Below the pieces are notes generated by a model that worked only from the letters and a program-made list of their open reading frames with translations, was not told the origin of the DNA and did no database searches. This document shows, piece by piece, positions 1-6,283 of a stretch of 13,101 nucleotides of DNA (the stretch's first letter is position 1; the number at the start of each line of letters is the position of its first letter). This stretch comes from an uncultured Oscillospiraceae bacterium (GTDB lineage: Bacteria; Bacillota; Clostridia; Oscillospirales; Oscillospiraceae). The stretch spans positions 1 to 13,101 of the forward strand of contig CAKSWM010000016.1 of NCBI GenBank assembly GCA_934511545.1. Reading direction: 5' to 3'. The translations under genes were made by a program, and so were the position numbers.

Positions 1-847
1 GTGCCTCGGCCGCAGGGGCTCCGCGCAGGATGCTCATGATACCTGCGGTGAAAACATCCAGTCCGGTTATCATGACGGCAAGCTGGATTATCAGGCACAT
101 GACGGCGCATGCGCTGACGCTGCTGCCGAGCGCGCCCGCGAGCGGGAGCGAGGAGCCGTATGCAAACGTGATGTATACAAGCAGCGCGGTCAATGCAAAG
201 GCTATGCGGGTGCGGAAGCGGAAGGTCTTTGCCTGCGCGCCGTAAAAGCGCGAGGCCTTTTCCGCCGGCATCTCCGGAAACTCGTTGTCCTCGTCCTCTC
301 CGGGCTGCTGCCCGGCGGAGCTCTGTGCGCGCTGTTTTCCGGCGGCGAGGGCGCCGATAAGCCCGAGGATAGGCGCGAGAAAGTTTTCGCCGCGTCCGCG
401 CTGCGGGATAAGGTGGCTGTATTTGTTTTTCGTGTCGGAAGCGATGTCCGTCAGGGCGGGCCTCCGGCTGTTTTCCCGTTCCTCGCCGGCATTGGAGTCC
501 GACTCATAGCCGGCGGAGGCATATTCCTCTTCCCCGTCCGCGTTTATTTCGTCCGAGGTGAACAGAGGCTCCGGTTTGGACTCGATATCGGGCTCCGGTT
601 CGGGTTCAGGCTCGGATTCTGGAACGCCGGGAGTCTCCGGCTCGGGGTCCGGCGCGAACACCGGATCATCCGACGAGAACGACGCAGCGGCGACCTCTTT
701 GGCCGCCTCGATGACGATACCGCGGCTCCGTGAAGCTTTTTCGTCCTCTCCGTTCAGAATGGACTCCGTCCTGTATTCGGCAAGGATAGATTCAAGACTG
801 AAATCTTCGCCTGACAGGTCGAATTTATTGCTGTCGAATTCAGACAT
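1..847 (-). CDS. Acidic Pro/Glu-rich membrane protein, C-terminus cut by window edge
   Basis: An open frame of 282 codons runs off the left edge without a stop; I translated it by hand from the reverse complement. The ATG at 847-845 lies 2 nt after the rlmB stop, with GGGAG inside the end of rlmB as ribosome binding site, so translation is probably coupled. Residues 1-145 are hydrophilic and acidic, starting MSEFDSNKFDLSGEDF and containing a Pro-Glu repeat around 66-88 (PEPEPEPD). A short hydrophobic patch lies near 155-170, and two clear membrane segments lie near 213-231 and 243-270. The LESILAEYR segment near 18-26 resembles short N-terminal motifs I associate with Clostridia membrane proteins of unknown role, but I cannot name a family. 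The layout suggests a long cytosolic acidic tail followed by a multi-pass domain that continues off-window. Function unknown. Confidence 0.8.
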   Translation of the reverse strand, partial: MSEFDSNKFDLSGEDFSLESILAEYRTESILNGEDEKASRSRGIVIEAAKEVAAASFSSDDPVFAPDPEPETPGVPESEPEPEPEPDIESKPEPLFTSDEINADGEEEYASAGYESDSNAGEERENSRRPALTDIASDTKNKYSHLIPQRGRGENFLAPILGLIGALAAGKQRAQSSAGQQPGEDEDNEFPEMPAEKASRFYGAQAKTFRFRTRIAFALTALLVYITFAYGSSLPLAGALGSSVSACAVMCLIIQLAVMITGLDVFTAGIMSILRGAPAAEA

Positions 848-849
848 TT

Positions 850-1608
850 TTATGACTCCCTGCTCCGTTGACGAAGCGCTTCATAGATCACGATCGCGGC
901 GGAGGCCGACGCATTGAGAGAGGATATCCTCCCGCGCATCGGGATGCTGACCAGAAAGTCGCAGTTTTCCGCAACGAGGCGGCCCATACCGTCGCCCTCG
1001 GAACCGATCACAAGGCACATCGGGCCGCGAAAATCGGTTTGCCACAGACTGCTTGTACCGTCGGCCGCCGTGCCGTAGACCCAGAGCCCGGCGTCCTTCA
1101 GCTCGCGTATCGCGGCTGTGAGGTTGGCCACCCGCGCAACGGGCATATGCTCGGCGGCTCCGGCGCTGGCCTTGTCCACTATTGAGGTCAGGCCCGCGCT
1201 GCGGCGTTTAGGGATGATGATGCCGTGAACTCCCGCGCACTCGGCAGTCCTTATGACAGCGCCGAGATTGTGGGGATCGCTTATCTCGTCACAGACGATG
1301 ACAAAGGGGGGCTCGCCGCGCTCCTGCGCGATCGCAAGGATATCTGCGACAGAGCAGTATTCGCGCACGGCGGCCAGAGCTACCACGCCCTGGTGTGCGC
1401 CCGTTGCGCTCATGCCGTCGAGCTTGCGGCGGTCCGCCTCCACGACGACGACGCCCATGCCGCGCGCGGTGGAAGCGATGTGGCCCAATGTTTTGTCAAC
1501 GTCGCCTTTGGCTATATATATCTTATCGATGGCTCTTCCTGCACGGAGAGCCTCCCGGACCGCATTGCGGCCCTCGATTATGCTTTCGCTGTCTTTTTCA
1601 AATGCCAT
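850..1608 (-). CDS. rlmB: 23S rRNA (guanosine-2'-O-)methyltransferase, TrmH/RlmB family (SpoU)
   Basis: This 252-aa SPOUT-fold enzyme uses SAM to methylate a ribose 2'-OH; the founding RlmB modifies a guanosine in the 23S rRNA peptidyl-transferase region. All three SpoU motifs are present. Motif 1 is DPHNLGAVIRTAECAG (about 111-126, with N114 and the catalytic R120). Motif 2 is LVIGSEGDGM (199-208, E204). Motif 3 is IPMRGRISSLNASASAA (222-238, N232). The N-terminal substrate-binding domain has IIEGRNAVREAL at 10-21 and AHQGVVA at 71-77. Length matches the family (about 240-260). ATG start with GGAGG 5 nt upstream. It begins 15 nt after the metK stop, so the methyltransferase and the enzyme that makes its methyl donor are probably co-transcribed. 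TrmH-family members with other RNA targets cannot be excluded from sequence alone. Confidence 0.93.
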   Translation of the reverse strand: MAFEKDSESIIEGRNAVREALRAGRAIDKIYIAKGDVDKTLGHIASTARGMGVVVVEADRRKLDGMSATGAHQGVVALAAVREYCSVADILAIAQERGEPPFVIVCDEISDPHNLGAVIRTAECAGVHGIIIPKRRSAGLTSIVDKASAGAAEHMPVARVANLTAAIRELKDAGLWVYGTAADGTSSLWQTDFRGPMCLVIGSEGDGMGRLVAENCDFLVSIPMRGRISSLNASASAAIVIYEALRQRSRES

Positions 1609-1623
1609 GACGGCCTCCGTTTT

Positions 1624-2805
1624 TTATTTAATGTGTGCTTTGAGCGCATCCGCCATATCGGTGTGCTCCCAGGGGAGATCGACGTCCGTTCTTCCGAAAT
1701 GACCGTAAGCCGCGGTGGGCAGGTATATCGGACGGCGAAGGTCGAAGCGGTTTATGATCTGTGCGGGACGAAGATCAAAATTCTCGGAGACGATGCGGGA
1801 AATGTCGCCGTCTGGAATGACTCCGGTGCCCTGAGTATCGATAAACACGGAGACGGGGCGCGCAACGCCGATGGCGTAGGCTATTTCGATATGGCAGCGG
1901 CGGGCGAGTCCGGAAGCCACGACGTTTTTGGCGATGTACCTGGCCATATATGCCGCGCTGCGGTCAACCTTAGTCGGATCCTTTCCGGAGAAACAGCCGC
2001 CGCCGTGAGAGGCGTAGCCGCCGTAGGTATCGACGATTATCTTGCGGCCGGTGAGGCCGGAATCGCCGACAGGACCGCCGATGACAAAGCGGCCGGTGGG
2101 GTTTATGAATATCTTTGTGTCTGTTCCCATGAGGCTTTCGGGAATAATGGGCTTTATGACCGTTTCCATGACTGCCTCGCGCAGCTCGCTTATGCCTATC
2201 TCGGGCGAATGCTGGGTGGACACGACGATGGCGGGAACATGGGAGACGCAGCCGTTTTCGTCATACTGAATGCTGACCTGGGTCTTTCCGTCCGGACGAA
2301 GCCAGGGAAGCTCGCCGGATTTGCGGACCTCCGCCAGGCGGCGGGAGAGCTTATGGGCATAGGAGATCGGCGCGGGCATGAGCTCCGGCGTTTCGTCGCA
2401 GGCGTAGCCGAACATCATGCCCTGATCTCCGGCTCCGGTCTCGGCCTCGTCCGCGCTGTCATAGGATCTGTTCACGCCCTGCGCGATGTCGGGGCTCTGC
2501 TCGTCGATGGAGGTCAGGATGGAACAGGACTTGTAGTCAAAGCCGTATTCCGGCTTGTCATAGCCTATCTTGCGGATAGTATCGCGCGCGATCGCGGGAA
2601 TATCGGCATAGCATTCGGTGGTTATCTCGCCCATAACGAGCACCATTCCGGTGGTGCATATCGTTTCACACGCGACGCGGGCGTTTTTGTCGTGGGCGAG
2701 TATTTCGTCGAGCACAGCGTCTGAGATCTGGTCACAGAGCTTGTCGGGATGTCCTTCGGTTACGGACTCGGAGGTGAATATCCTGTTTGCGTTGTATGCT
2801 TTCAT
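1624..2805 (-). CDS. metK: S-adenosylmethionine synthetase
   Basis: Makes SAM from methionine and ATP in the cytosol. The sequence is full length (393 aa) with the family signatures: [18 protein letters not shown] near the N-terminus (His19 and Asp21 of the ATP/metal site), [12 protein letters not shown] at about 124-135, and the glycine-rich P-loop-like [19 protein letters not shown] starting near 268. I chose the ATG at 2805 over an in-frame TTG at 2814. The GAGGT ribosome binding site (2816-2820) is 10 nt from the ATG but only 1 nt from the TTG. The gene is first in a minus-strand operon with rlmB. The leader is only about 45 nt from the predicted promoter, too short for an S-box riboswitch, so methionine control by that route is unlikely here. 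Confidence 0.97.
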   Translation of the reverse strand: MKAYNANRIFTSESVTEGHPDKLCDQISDAVLDEILAHDKNARVACETICTTGMVLVMGEITTECYADIPAIARDTIRKIGYDKPEYGFDYKSCSILTSIDEQSPDIAQGVNRSYDSADEAETGAGDQGMMFGYACDETPELMPAPISYAHKLSRRLAEVRKSGELPWLRPDGKTQVSIQYDENGCVSHVPAIVVSTQHSPEIGISELREAVMETVIKPIIPESLMGTDTKIFINPTGRFVIGGPVGDSGLTGRKIIVDTYGGYASHGGGCFSGKDPTKVDRSAAYMARYIAKNVVASGLARRCHIEIAYAIGVARPVSVFIDTQGTGVIPDGDISRIVSENFDLRPAQIINRFDLRRPIYLPTAAYGHFGRTDVDLPWEHTDMADALKAHIK

Positions 2806-2856
2806 TATAGTCAATACCTCGTTTCGGCAGTATTTTCATTTGTCTTTAACTGAAAT

Positions 2857-2865
2857 ATAATAGCA
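2857..2865 (-). promoter_or_regulatory. Extended -10 promoter for metK operon
   Basis: On the minus strand the sequence reads TGCTATTAT, an extended -10 element (TGn plus TATTAT, one mismatch to TATAAT). No good -35 hexamer sits 17-18 nt upstream (TCCCCG or TTCCCC), which fits an extended -10 promoter that does not depend on one. Transcription would begin near 2850, giving a leader of about 45 nt that carries the GAGGT site of metK. Predicted from sequence only. Confidence 0.5.
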
Positions 2866-2958
2866 TAGTTTTTTTCTTCGGGGAAGAGGGAAAATACGAT
2901 TTATATATTAATATTGAAGCCAAAAGCCGCCATCTGTGCAAAGTTTAAGATTTAGACA

Positions 2959-2987
2959 TAGACAAGAAAGGAAAAAAAGGTTATTAT
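2959..2987 (+). promoter_or_regulatory. Sigma-A-type promoter for the rhomboid-to-trxB run
   Basis: TAGACA (2959-2964) and TATTAT (2982-2987) are separated by exactly 17 nt; each hexamer has one mismatch to the sigma-A consensus. Transcription would start near 2994, so the leader would be about 40 nt and would open with the hairpin at 2994-3015. This promoter is divergent from the metK promoter. A second TAGACA at 2953-2958 is 6 nt further upstream. Confidence 0.5.
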
Positions 2988-2993
2988 TGATGA

Positions 2994-3025
2994 GCTGGCG
3001 GTAAATTCCGTCAGCATAACGGAGG
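2994..3025 (+). promoter_or_regulatory. Leader hairpin and ribosome binding site of the rhomboid-like gene
   Basis: GCTGGCGG (2994-3001) pairs with CCGTCAGC (3008-3015) as an 8-bp stem with one G-U pair and a 6-nt loop. GGAGG (3021-3025) follows 5 nt later and sits 9 nt before the ATG at 3035. If the promoter at 2959-2987 is right, the hairpin lies at the extreme 5' end of the mRNA. It could protect the transcript from degradation or influence initiation; it is not followed by a T-tract, so it is not a terminator. Confidence 0.45.
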
Positions 3026-3034
3026 TAATTCGCT

Positions 3035-3883
3035 ATGAGAAAACTCATGCGGTCTGTTGACCGCTTCTGCGCCCGGCACCCGCACTTCGGAATACAGAAT
3101 CTTATGATCTTCATCATCGTGGGAAACGCGCTGGTATGGCTGTTCTCAATGATGGATACGACCGGGACCCTGATGGGCTATCTGTATTTCAGCCCGAAGG
3201 ACATCCTGCACGGCCAGGTGTGGAGGCTCGTGACATTCGTGCTGATACCGGAAAGCACCCGGCTGCTGAGCTTTGCGCTGTCGCTGTATTTCTATTATTT
3301 CATCGGGACGACGCTCGAACGTCAGTGGGGACAGGCAAAGTTCACGCTCTACTATATTTCCGGCGTGGTGTTCACGATCGTCTACGGCTTCGTGATATAC
3401 TTCATAACGGGCGTCAACTGCGGCGCGACGGCGACGTATATAAACCTTTCAATGTTTTTCTCGTTTGCAACGCTGTTTCCGGAAACACGCGTGCTGCTGT
3501 TTTTCATTATCCCGATCAAGATCAAATGGCTCGCGATCGTGGACGCCGTGTTTTTCGTTATCGCCGTGCTGCTCAACAGCTTCCCGATGAATTTGCTGCC
3601 GGTCGTGGCGGTCCTCAATTATCTGCTGTTCTGCGGCGATTGGCTGTTCGACTATGTTAGACCGGCGCGTATAAAGCAGCGCCGCCGCACCGTGAATTTC
3701 AGGCGGGAGGCGCAGCGCATCAACCGGGAACAGGTGCGCAGACCGTATAACCGCAGGTGCGAGGTCTGCGGAAGGACGGACACGGACTATCCGGGACTGG
3801 AGTTCCGCTACTGTTCAAAATGCGCGGGATATCACTGCTTCTGTATCGACCATATCAATAATCACACACACTTCACCGAATAG
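3035..3883 (+). CDS. Rhomboid-fold membrane protein without catalytic dyad, with C-terminal Cys/His zinc-ribbon-like tail
   Basis: A 282-aa protein with about six membrane segments (near 21-40, 75-92, 103-124, 132-148, 152-180, 185-206). Rhomboid-type landmarks are visible: GQVWRLVTFVLIP (60-72, the WR motif of loop 1), GTTLERQWGQAKF (91-103), and IPIKIKWLAI (159-168), the last like Derlin/rhomboid-like proteins. The serine-protease GxSG motif is absent: the expected region reads TYINLSMFFSF. The last membrane segment lacks the catalytic His. It is therefore probably a non-proteolytic rhomboid relative (pseudoprotease or Derlin-like) rather than an active protease. After an Arg-rich linker (about 212-241) comes CxxC (242/245), CxxC (260/263), H267, C268, C270, H273, H277 and H279, a likely metal-binding tail, presumably cytosolic by the positive-inside rule. 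ATG start with GGAGG 9 nt upstream; first gene of the plus-strand run. Role unknown. Confidence 0.85.
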   Translation: MRKLMRSVDRFCARHPHFGIQNLMIFIIVGNALVWLFSMMDTTGTLMGYLYFSPKDILHGQVWRLVTFVLIPESTRLLSFALSLYFYYFIGTTLERQWGQAKFTLYYISGVVFTIVYGFVIYFITGVNCGATATYINLSMFFSFATLFPETRVLLFFIIPIKIKWLAIVDAVFFVIAVLLNSFPMNLLPVVAVLNYLLFCGDWLFDYVRPARIKQRRRTVNFRREAQRINREQVRRPYNRRCEVCGRTDTDYPGLEFRYCSKCAGYHCFCIDHINNHTHFTE

Positions 3884-3894
3884 GAGCCGATAAA

Positions 3895-4182
3895 TTGAAA
3901 AAGAATAAGCTTACGGGAATAATAATGATAGTTGTCGGGGTCGTGCTTGCGGTCGTCGGATATATCGTCCTTCCGGAAACGCTGATAGTCCAGTTCGGGG
4001 TGGATGATTCCGTGGCCGGAGCGCCCAAGCTCGCGGCGCTTGCGATATTCCTGATCATCGACGCCGCCGGTGCGCTCGGATATATGCAGAACGAGGAAAA
4101 GAGAAATATGCTCTTTATCTCGGGCCTTGGCCTGCTGCTGCTCGTGCTGTCGTTCGTTATCAACATCCCGCGCGCTTTCTGA
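3895..4182 (+). CDS. Small DUF1648-like membrane protein
   Basis: A 95-aa protein with three hydrophobic segments: about 8-27 (IIMIVVGVVLAVVGYIVLP), 44-62 and 71-91. Between the first two is LPETLIVQFGVDDSVAGAPK, which resembles the conserved DUF1648 stretch in which a Pro-containing loop follows the first membrane helix. The fit is suggestive, not certain. The start is TTG at 3895: TAGGAG, which overlaps the stop codon of the upstream gene, sits 8 nt before it, and no ATG is near. The gene lies 11 nt after the rhomboid-like gene and 2 nt before the pentapeptide gene, so it is co-transcribed with both. Function unknown; an accessory role to the membrane protein upstream is inference. Confidence 0.8.
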   Translation: MKKNKLTGIIMIVVGVVLAVVGYIVLPETLIVQFGVDDSVAGAPKLAALAIFLIIDAAGALGYMQNEEKRNMLFISGLGLLLLVLSFVINIPRAF

Positions 4183-4184
4183 CC

Positions 4185-4841
4185 ATGGCGGAAAATTTCG
4201 AGACTCCGCGGATCCCCAGCACGCTTGCGCCGCTGGAGGATGCGGGCGCGCTCGGGCGCGACGAGTTCGGAGACCCTGCTGCTGTAAGGGGAGCGGACGT
4301 TCACGTCGAGGCGGAGGGACGGGACCTTTCAAAGCTGGAAATGTCCGGCTGCCTTGTCCGGAACTGCCGTTTCGGCGGCGCGGATATGTTCGGCGCGGCG
4401 TTCACCGATGTTGTTTTCGACCGGTGCGACTTTTCAAACTGCGTCATGCGCGATGCCTTCTTTCTGCGCTGCGAATTTGCCGGCTGCAGGCTGACGGGGG
4501 CGGATATATCCGGCGCGGTCATAAAGCACACCGCGTTTCGCGGCTGCGTGCTTAAACTTGCAAACTTCGCCGGAATGGGCACGGACACGGTATCTTTCGA
4601 GGAATGTGACCTTGCGGGAGCCGTGCTCCAGGAGTGCAGGTTAAAGCACTGCGAAATGAGACGGTGCGGGCTTCGGGGCGCGGTCCTTTTCAGGACGCCG
4701 CTTCGGGGTATGGACCTTACGGGCTGTGATATAGAGGGAATATCCGTGTCAGAGTCGAAAAGCGAGCTTCGCGGCGCAAAGATCAGCTTCAGCCAGGCTC
4801 CCGTAATAGCCGGACTTCTTGGCATGGAAGTCGAGTATTGA
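4185..4841 (+). CDS. Pentapeptide-repeat protein with cysteine ladder and Qnr-like C-terminal tail
   Basis: A 218-aa protein predicted to fold as a right-handed quadrilateral beta-helix. From about residue 46 to 190 there are about 29 pentapeptides in unbroken phase, with A/C at position i-2 and F/L/M/I at position i (for example CRFGG, ADMFG, CDFSN, CRLTG, ADISG). All 12 cysteines (56, 61, 81, 86, 96, 101, 121, 141, 151, 156, 161, 181) fall at i-2, facing the core. The C-terminus LRGAKISFSQAPVIAGLLGM matches the pattern of the Qnr dimerisation helix (LxGxxxxxxQxxxLxxxLG) and the length is Qnr-like. Qnr and MfpA bind DNA gyrase as DNA mimics. The phase-breaking loops of plasmid Qnr proteins are absent, as in loop-less relatives. 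No clear ribosome binding site: the ATG is 2 nt after the upstream stop, implying coupling. Gyrase binding is possible but not shown, and this should not be called a resistance gene. Confidence 0.88.
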   Translation: MAENFETPRIPSTLAPLEDAGALGRDEFGDPAAVRGADVHVEAEGRDLSKLEMSGCLVRNCRFGGADMFGAAFTDVVFDRCDFSNCVMRDAFFLRCEFAGCRLTGADISGAVIKHTAFRGCVLKLANFAGMGTDTVSFEECDLAGAVLQECRLKHCEMRRCGLRGAVLFRTPLRGMDLTGCDIEGISVSESKSELRGAKISFSQAPVIAGLLGMEVEY

Positions 4842-4859
4842 TGAAAAGGAGAAAAAGAA

Positions 4860-5174
4860 ATGTCAGTTAAGACGATAACCAAAGACAATTTTGACGCGGA
4901 AGTGCTCAGCTCGGACAGGCCGGTGCTTGTCGATTTCTGGGCCGAATGGTGCATGCCCTGCCGCATGCTCTCACCCGTGGTTGACGAGGTGGCAAACGAG
5001 AACACATCCGTCAGCGTCGGAAAGATAAACGTTGACGAGCAGCCGGAGCTTGCCGCGCAGTTCGGCGTGATGAGCATACCGACGCTCATCGTTTTCAAAA
5101 ACGGCGAGGCCGTGCAGAGATCCGTCGGCGTTATCCCGAAAGCACAGGTGGAGGCGCTGGTCACAAATGTATGA
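4860..5174 (+). CDS. trxA: Thioredoxin (WCMPC active site)
   Basis: Cytosolic dithiol-disulfide reductase of 104 aa, the typical length. The active site is W30-C31-M32-P33-C34. The classical Gly is replaced by Met, which is expected to change the redox potential or the partner choice. The buried Asp (D25 in VDFWAEW) and the cis-Pro loop (SIPT, P74) are present, as is the NVDE...AAQFGVMSIPT core. GGAG is 8 nt before the ATG; the gene starts 18 nt after the pentapeptide gene. It overlaps trxB by 8 nt (ATGTATGA), so the reductase is translationally coupled to its substrate. Confidence 0.96.
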   Translation: MSVKTITKDNFDAEVLSSDRPVLVDFWAEWCMPCRMLSPVVDEVANENTSVSVGKINVDEQPELAAQFGVMSIPTLIVFKNGEAVQRSVGVIPKAQVEALVTNV

Positions 5175-6027
5175 CGTCGCAATAGTGGGCTTCGGCCCTG
5201 CCGGAGCATCGGCGGCGCTGTATACGGTACGGGCAGGGTTTTCGACCCTGCTCGTCGGCCGTGACGGCGGTTCTGTTGAAAAGGCGGCGGAAATAGACAA
5301 CTATTACGGCGTTGGTGGCCCTGTGAGCGGCGCCGAACTGCTTGAGAGAGGCTTATCCCAGGCGAAGCGCCTCGGCTGCGGGATCATGCATGCGGAGGTG
5401 CTCGGTCTCGGTTGGAACGGGAATTATACGCTGACGACAGGCGGCGGGGAGATACAGGCGCGCAGCGTCATCCTCGCGACCGGCGCAAAGCGCGGCTCCG
5501 CGCCGGTAAAGGGACTGAGCAGACTTGACGGCGCGGGTGTCAGCTGGTGCGCCGTCTGCGACGGATTTTTCCACAGGGGAAAGCCGGTCGCGGTGCTTGG
5601 CGCGGGCGAATATGCCCGTCATGAGTGCGAACAGCTCATCGGCGTCGCCGGCAGCGTGACTGTTCTGACAAACGGCGAGAAGCTGCTGTGCGCGATGCCG
5701 GACGGAGCGGATGTAATAGAAAAGCCGGTCGCGGAGCTGCTGGGTGACGGCAGACTTTCGGGCGTGCGTTTTGAAGACGGCACAGAGCTGGAACTGTCCG
5801 GACTGTTTGTAGCCGTCGGCGCCGCGGGAGGCACGGAGCTTGCGCGCAAGATCGGAGCGCCGGTCGAAAACGGCTGCGTTGCCGTTGACGCGGAAATGGC
5901 AACGATGCTCCCCGGACTGTTCGCCGCGGGAGACTGCGCCGGGACGGTCCGCCAGGTGTCCGTTGCCGTCGGACAGGGTGCGATCGCCGGAATGAGCGCC
6001 GCCCGCTGGCTCAGAGCGCAGAAATAG
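5167..6027 (+). CDS. trxB: Thioredoxin reductase-like flavoprotein with degenerate NAD(P)H site
   Basis: A 286-aa FAD flavoprotein that should reduce the thioredoxin encoded just upstream. The FAD Rossmann motif is VAIVGFGPAGASAA (4-17), the redox disulfide is WCAVCDG (C128/C131), and the second FAD contact is LFAAGDC (271-277). The central domain is unusual. The classical NADPH-binding GGGxSAxEEA is replaced by GAGEYARHECEQ (145-156). The HRRxxxR motif that binds the 2'-phosphate is missing (VTVLTNGEKL at 164-173). The protein is also shorter than the roughly 305-320 aa of NADPH-dependent enzymes. Clostridia are known to carry ferredoxin-dependent flavin thioredoxin reductases with lost pyridine-nucleotide motifs; this protein may be one, or it may use NADH. 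It starts inside the end of trxA and is the last gene before the terminator. Confidence 0.92.
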   Translation: MYDVAIVGFGPAGASAALYTVRAGFSTLLVGRDGGSVEKAAEIDNYYGVGGPVSGAELLERGLSQAKRLGCGIMHAEVLGLGWNGNYTLTTGGGEIQARSVILATGAKRGSAPVKGLSRLDGAGVSWCAVCDGFFHRGKPVAVLGAGEYARHECEQLIGVAGSVTVLTNGEKLLCAMPDGADVIEKPVAELLGDGRLSGVRFEDGTELELSGLFVAVGAAGGTELARKIGAPVENGCVAVDAEMATMLPGLFAAGDCAGTVRQVSVAVGQGAIAGMSAARWLRAQK

Positions 6028-6051
6028 TACATATCAGAGGCATTGAAAACC

Positions 6052-6096
6052 ACAACCGGATGCAGTCCGTTTTCCTGCATCCGGTTGTAATTTTTT
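6052..6096 (+). terminator. Intrinsic terminator after trxB
   Basis: ACAACCGGATGCAG (6052-6065) pairs perfectly with CTGCATCCGGTTGT (6075-6088): a 14-bp stem with a 9-nt loop, followed by AA and six T (6091-6096). A second T-run follows at 6103-6108. It ends the rhomboid-to-trxB transcript 24 nt after the trxB stop. Confidence 0.93.
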
Positions 6097-6248
6097 GCGT
6101 AATTTTTTGTAACCAAAATAGTTATCCAGAACGGAGAATAAAGGCTCCAAAGTGGGATGGAAGTGGGGTAAAATGCGCAAAATATTATACATTATAAATA
6201 TATATCAGGCAAAAAACGTGGTAAGTAGTGTTAATTAAATAACAATTG
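6097..6248. other. AT-rich non-coding stretch before the hydrolase promoter
   Basis: No credible ORF is present. This is the first part of the 366-nt gap between the trxB terminator and the hydrolase gene. It contains the GTGGG tandem repeat described separately and a very AT-rich run (about 6178-6208, AATATTATACATTATAAATA). That run contains several TATAAT-like hexamers but no convincing matched -35. Nothing else is recognised. Confidence 0.5.
6149..6171 (+). repeat. Tandem 11-bp GTGGG repeats resembling MraZ boxes
   Basis: AAGTGGGATGG (6150-6160) is followed directly by AAGTGGGGTAA (6161-6171), an imperfect tandem repeat with an 11-bp period, one helical turn. AAAGTGG/TGGG repeats of this kind mark the sites bound by the regulator MraZ in front of mraZ and the dcw cluster. 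No mraZ gene follows here. Binding by MraZ or another ring-shaped regulator is inference. Confidence 0.35.
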
Positions 6249-6277
6249 TTGCAAAGCGTGTCGAAACCTGCTATTAT
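6249..6277 (+). promoter_or_regulatory. Sigma-A-type promoter for the cell-wall hydrolase
   Basis: TTGCAA (6249-6254), 17-nt spacer, TATTAT (6272-6277), with TG at 6269-6270 making an extended -10. This is one of the better promoter matches in the window. Start of transcription is expected near 6284, giving a leader of about 180 nt. It does not look like a sporulation sigma E/F/G/K promoter, which is notable for a SleB/CwlJ-like gene. Confidence 0.6.
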
Positions 6278-6283
6278 CGGAAA

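Noticed and set aside
1225..2724. A 499-codon plus-strand open frame opposite metK and rlmB
   Set aside because: It is antisense to two strongly conserved genes, has no ribosome binding site and no recognisable domain. Long antisense frames are common in GC-rich coding DNA.
2806..2814. TTG at 2814 as the metK start
   Set aside because: It is 1 nt from the GAGGT site; the ATG at 2805 has a proper 10-nt spacing and gives the usual N-terminus.
2806..2850. S-box (SAM-I) riboswitch in the metK leader
   Set aside because: The predicted leader is only about 45 nt and none of the S-box conserved stretches is visible; I also saw none in the rest of the 2806-3034 gap.
3035..3883. Active rhomboid serine protease
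   Set aside because: No GxSG motif and no His in the last membrane segment, so the protease call is not supported.
4185..4841. Calling the pentapeptide protein a quinolone-resistance gene (qnr)
   Set aside because: Only the repeat fold, length and C-terminal tail pattern are shared. Many chromosomal Firmicute pentapeptide proteins have these, and the Qnr loops are missing.
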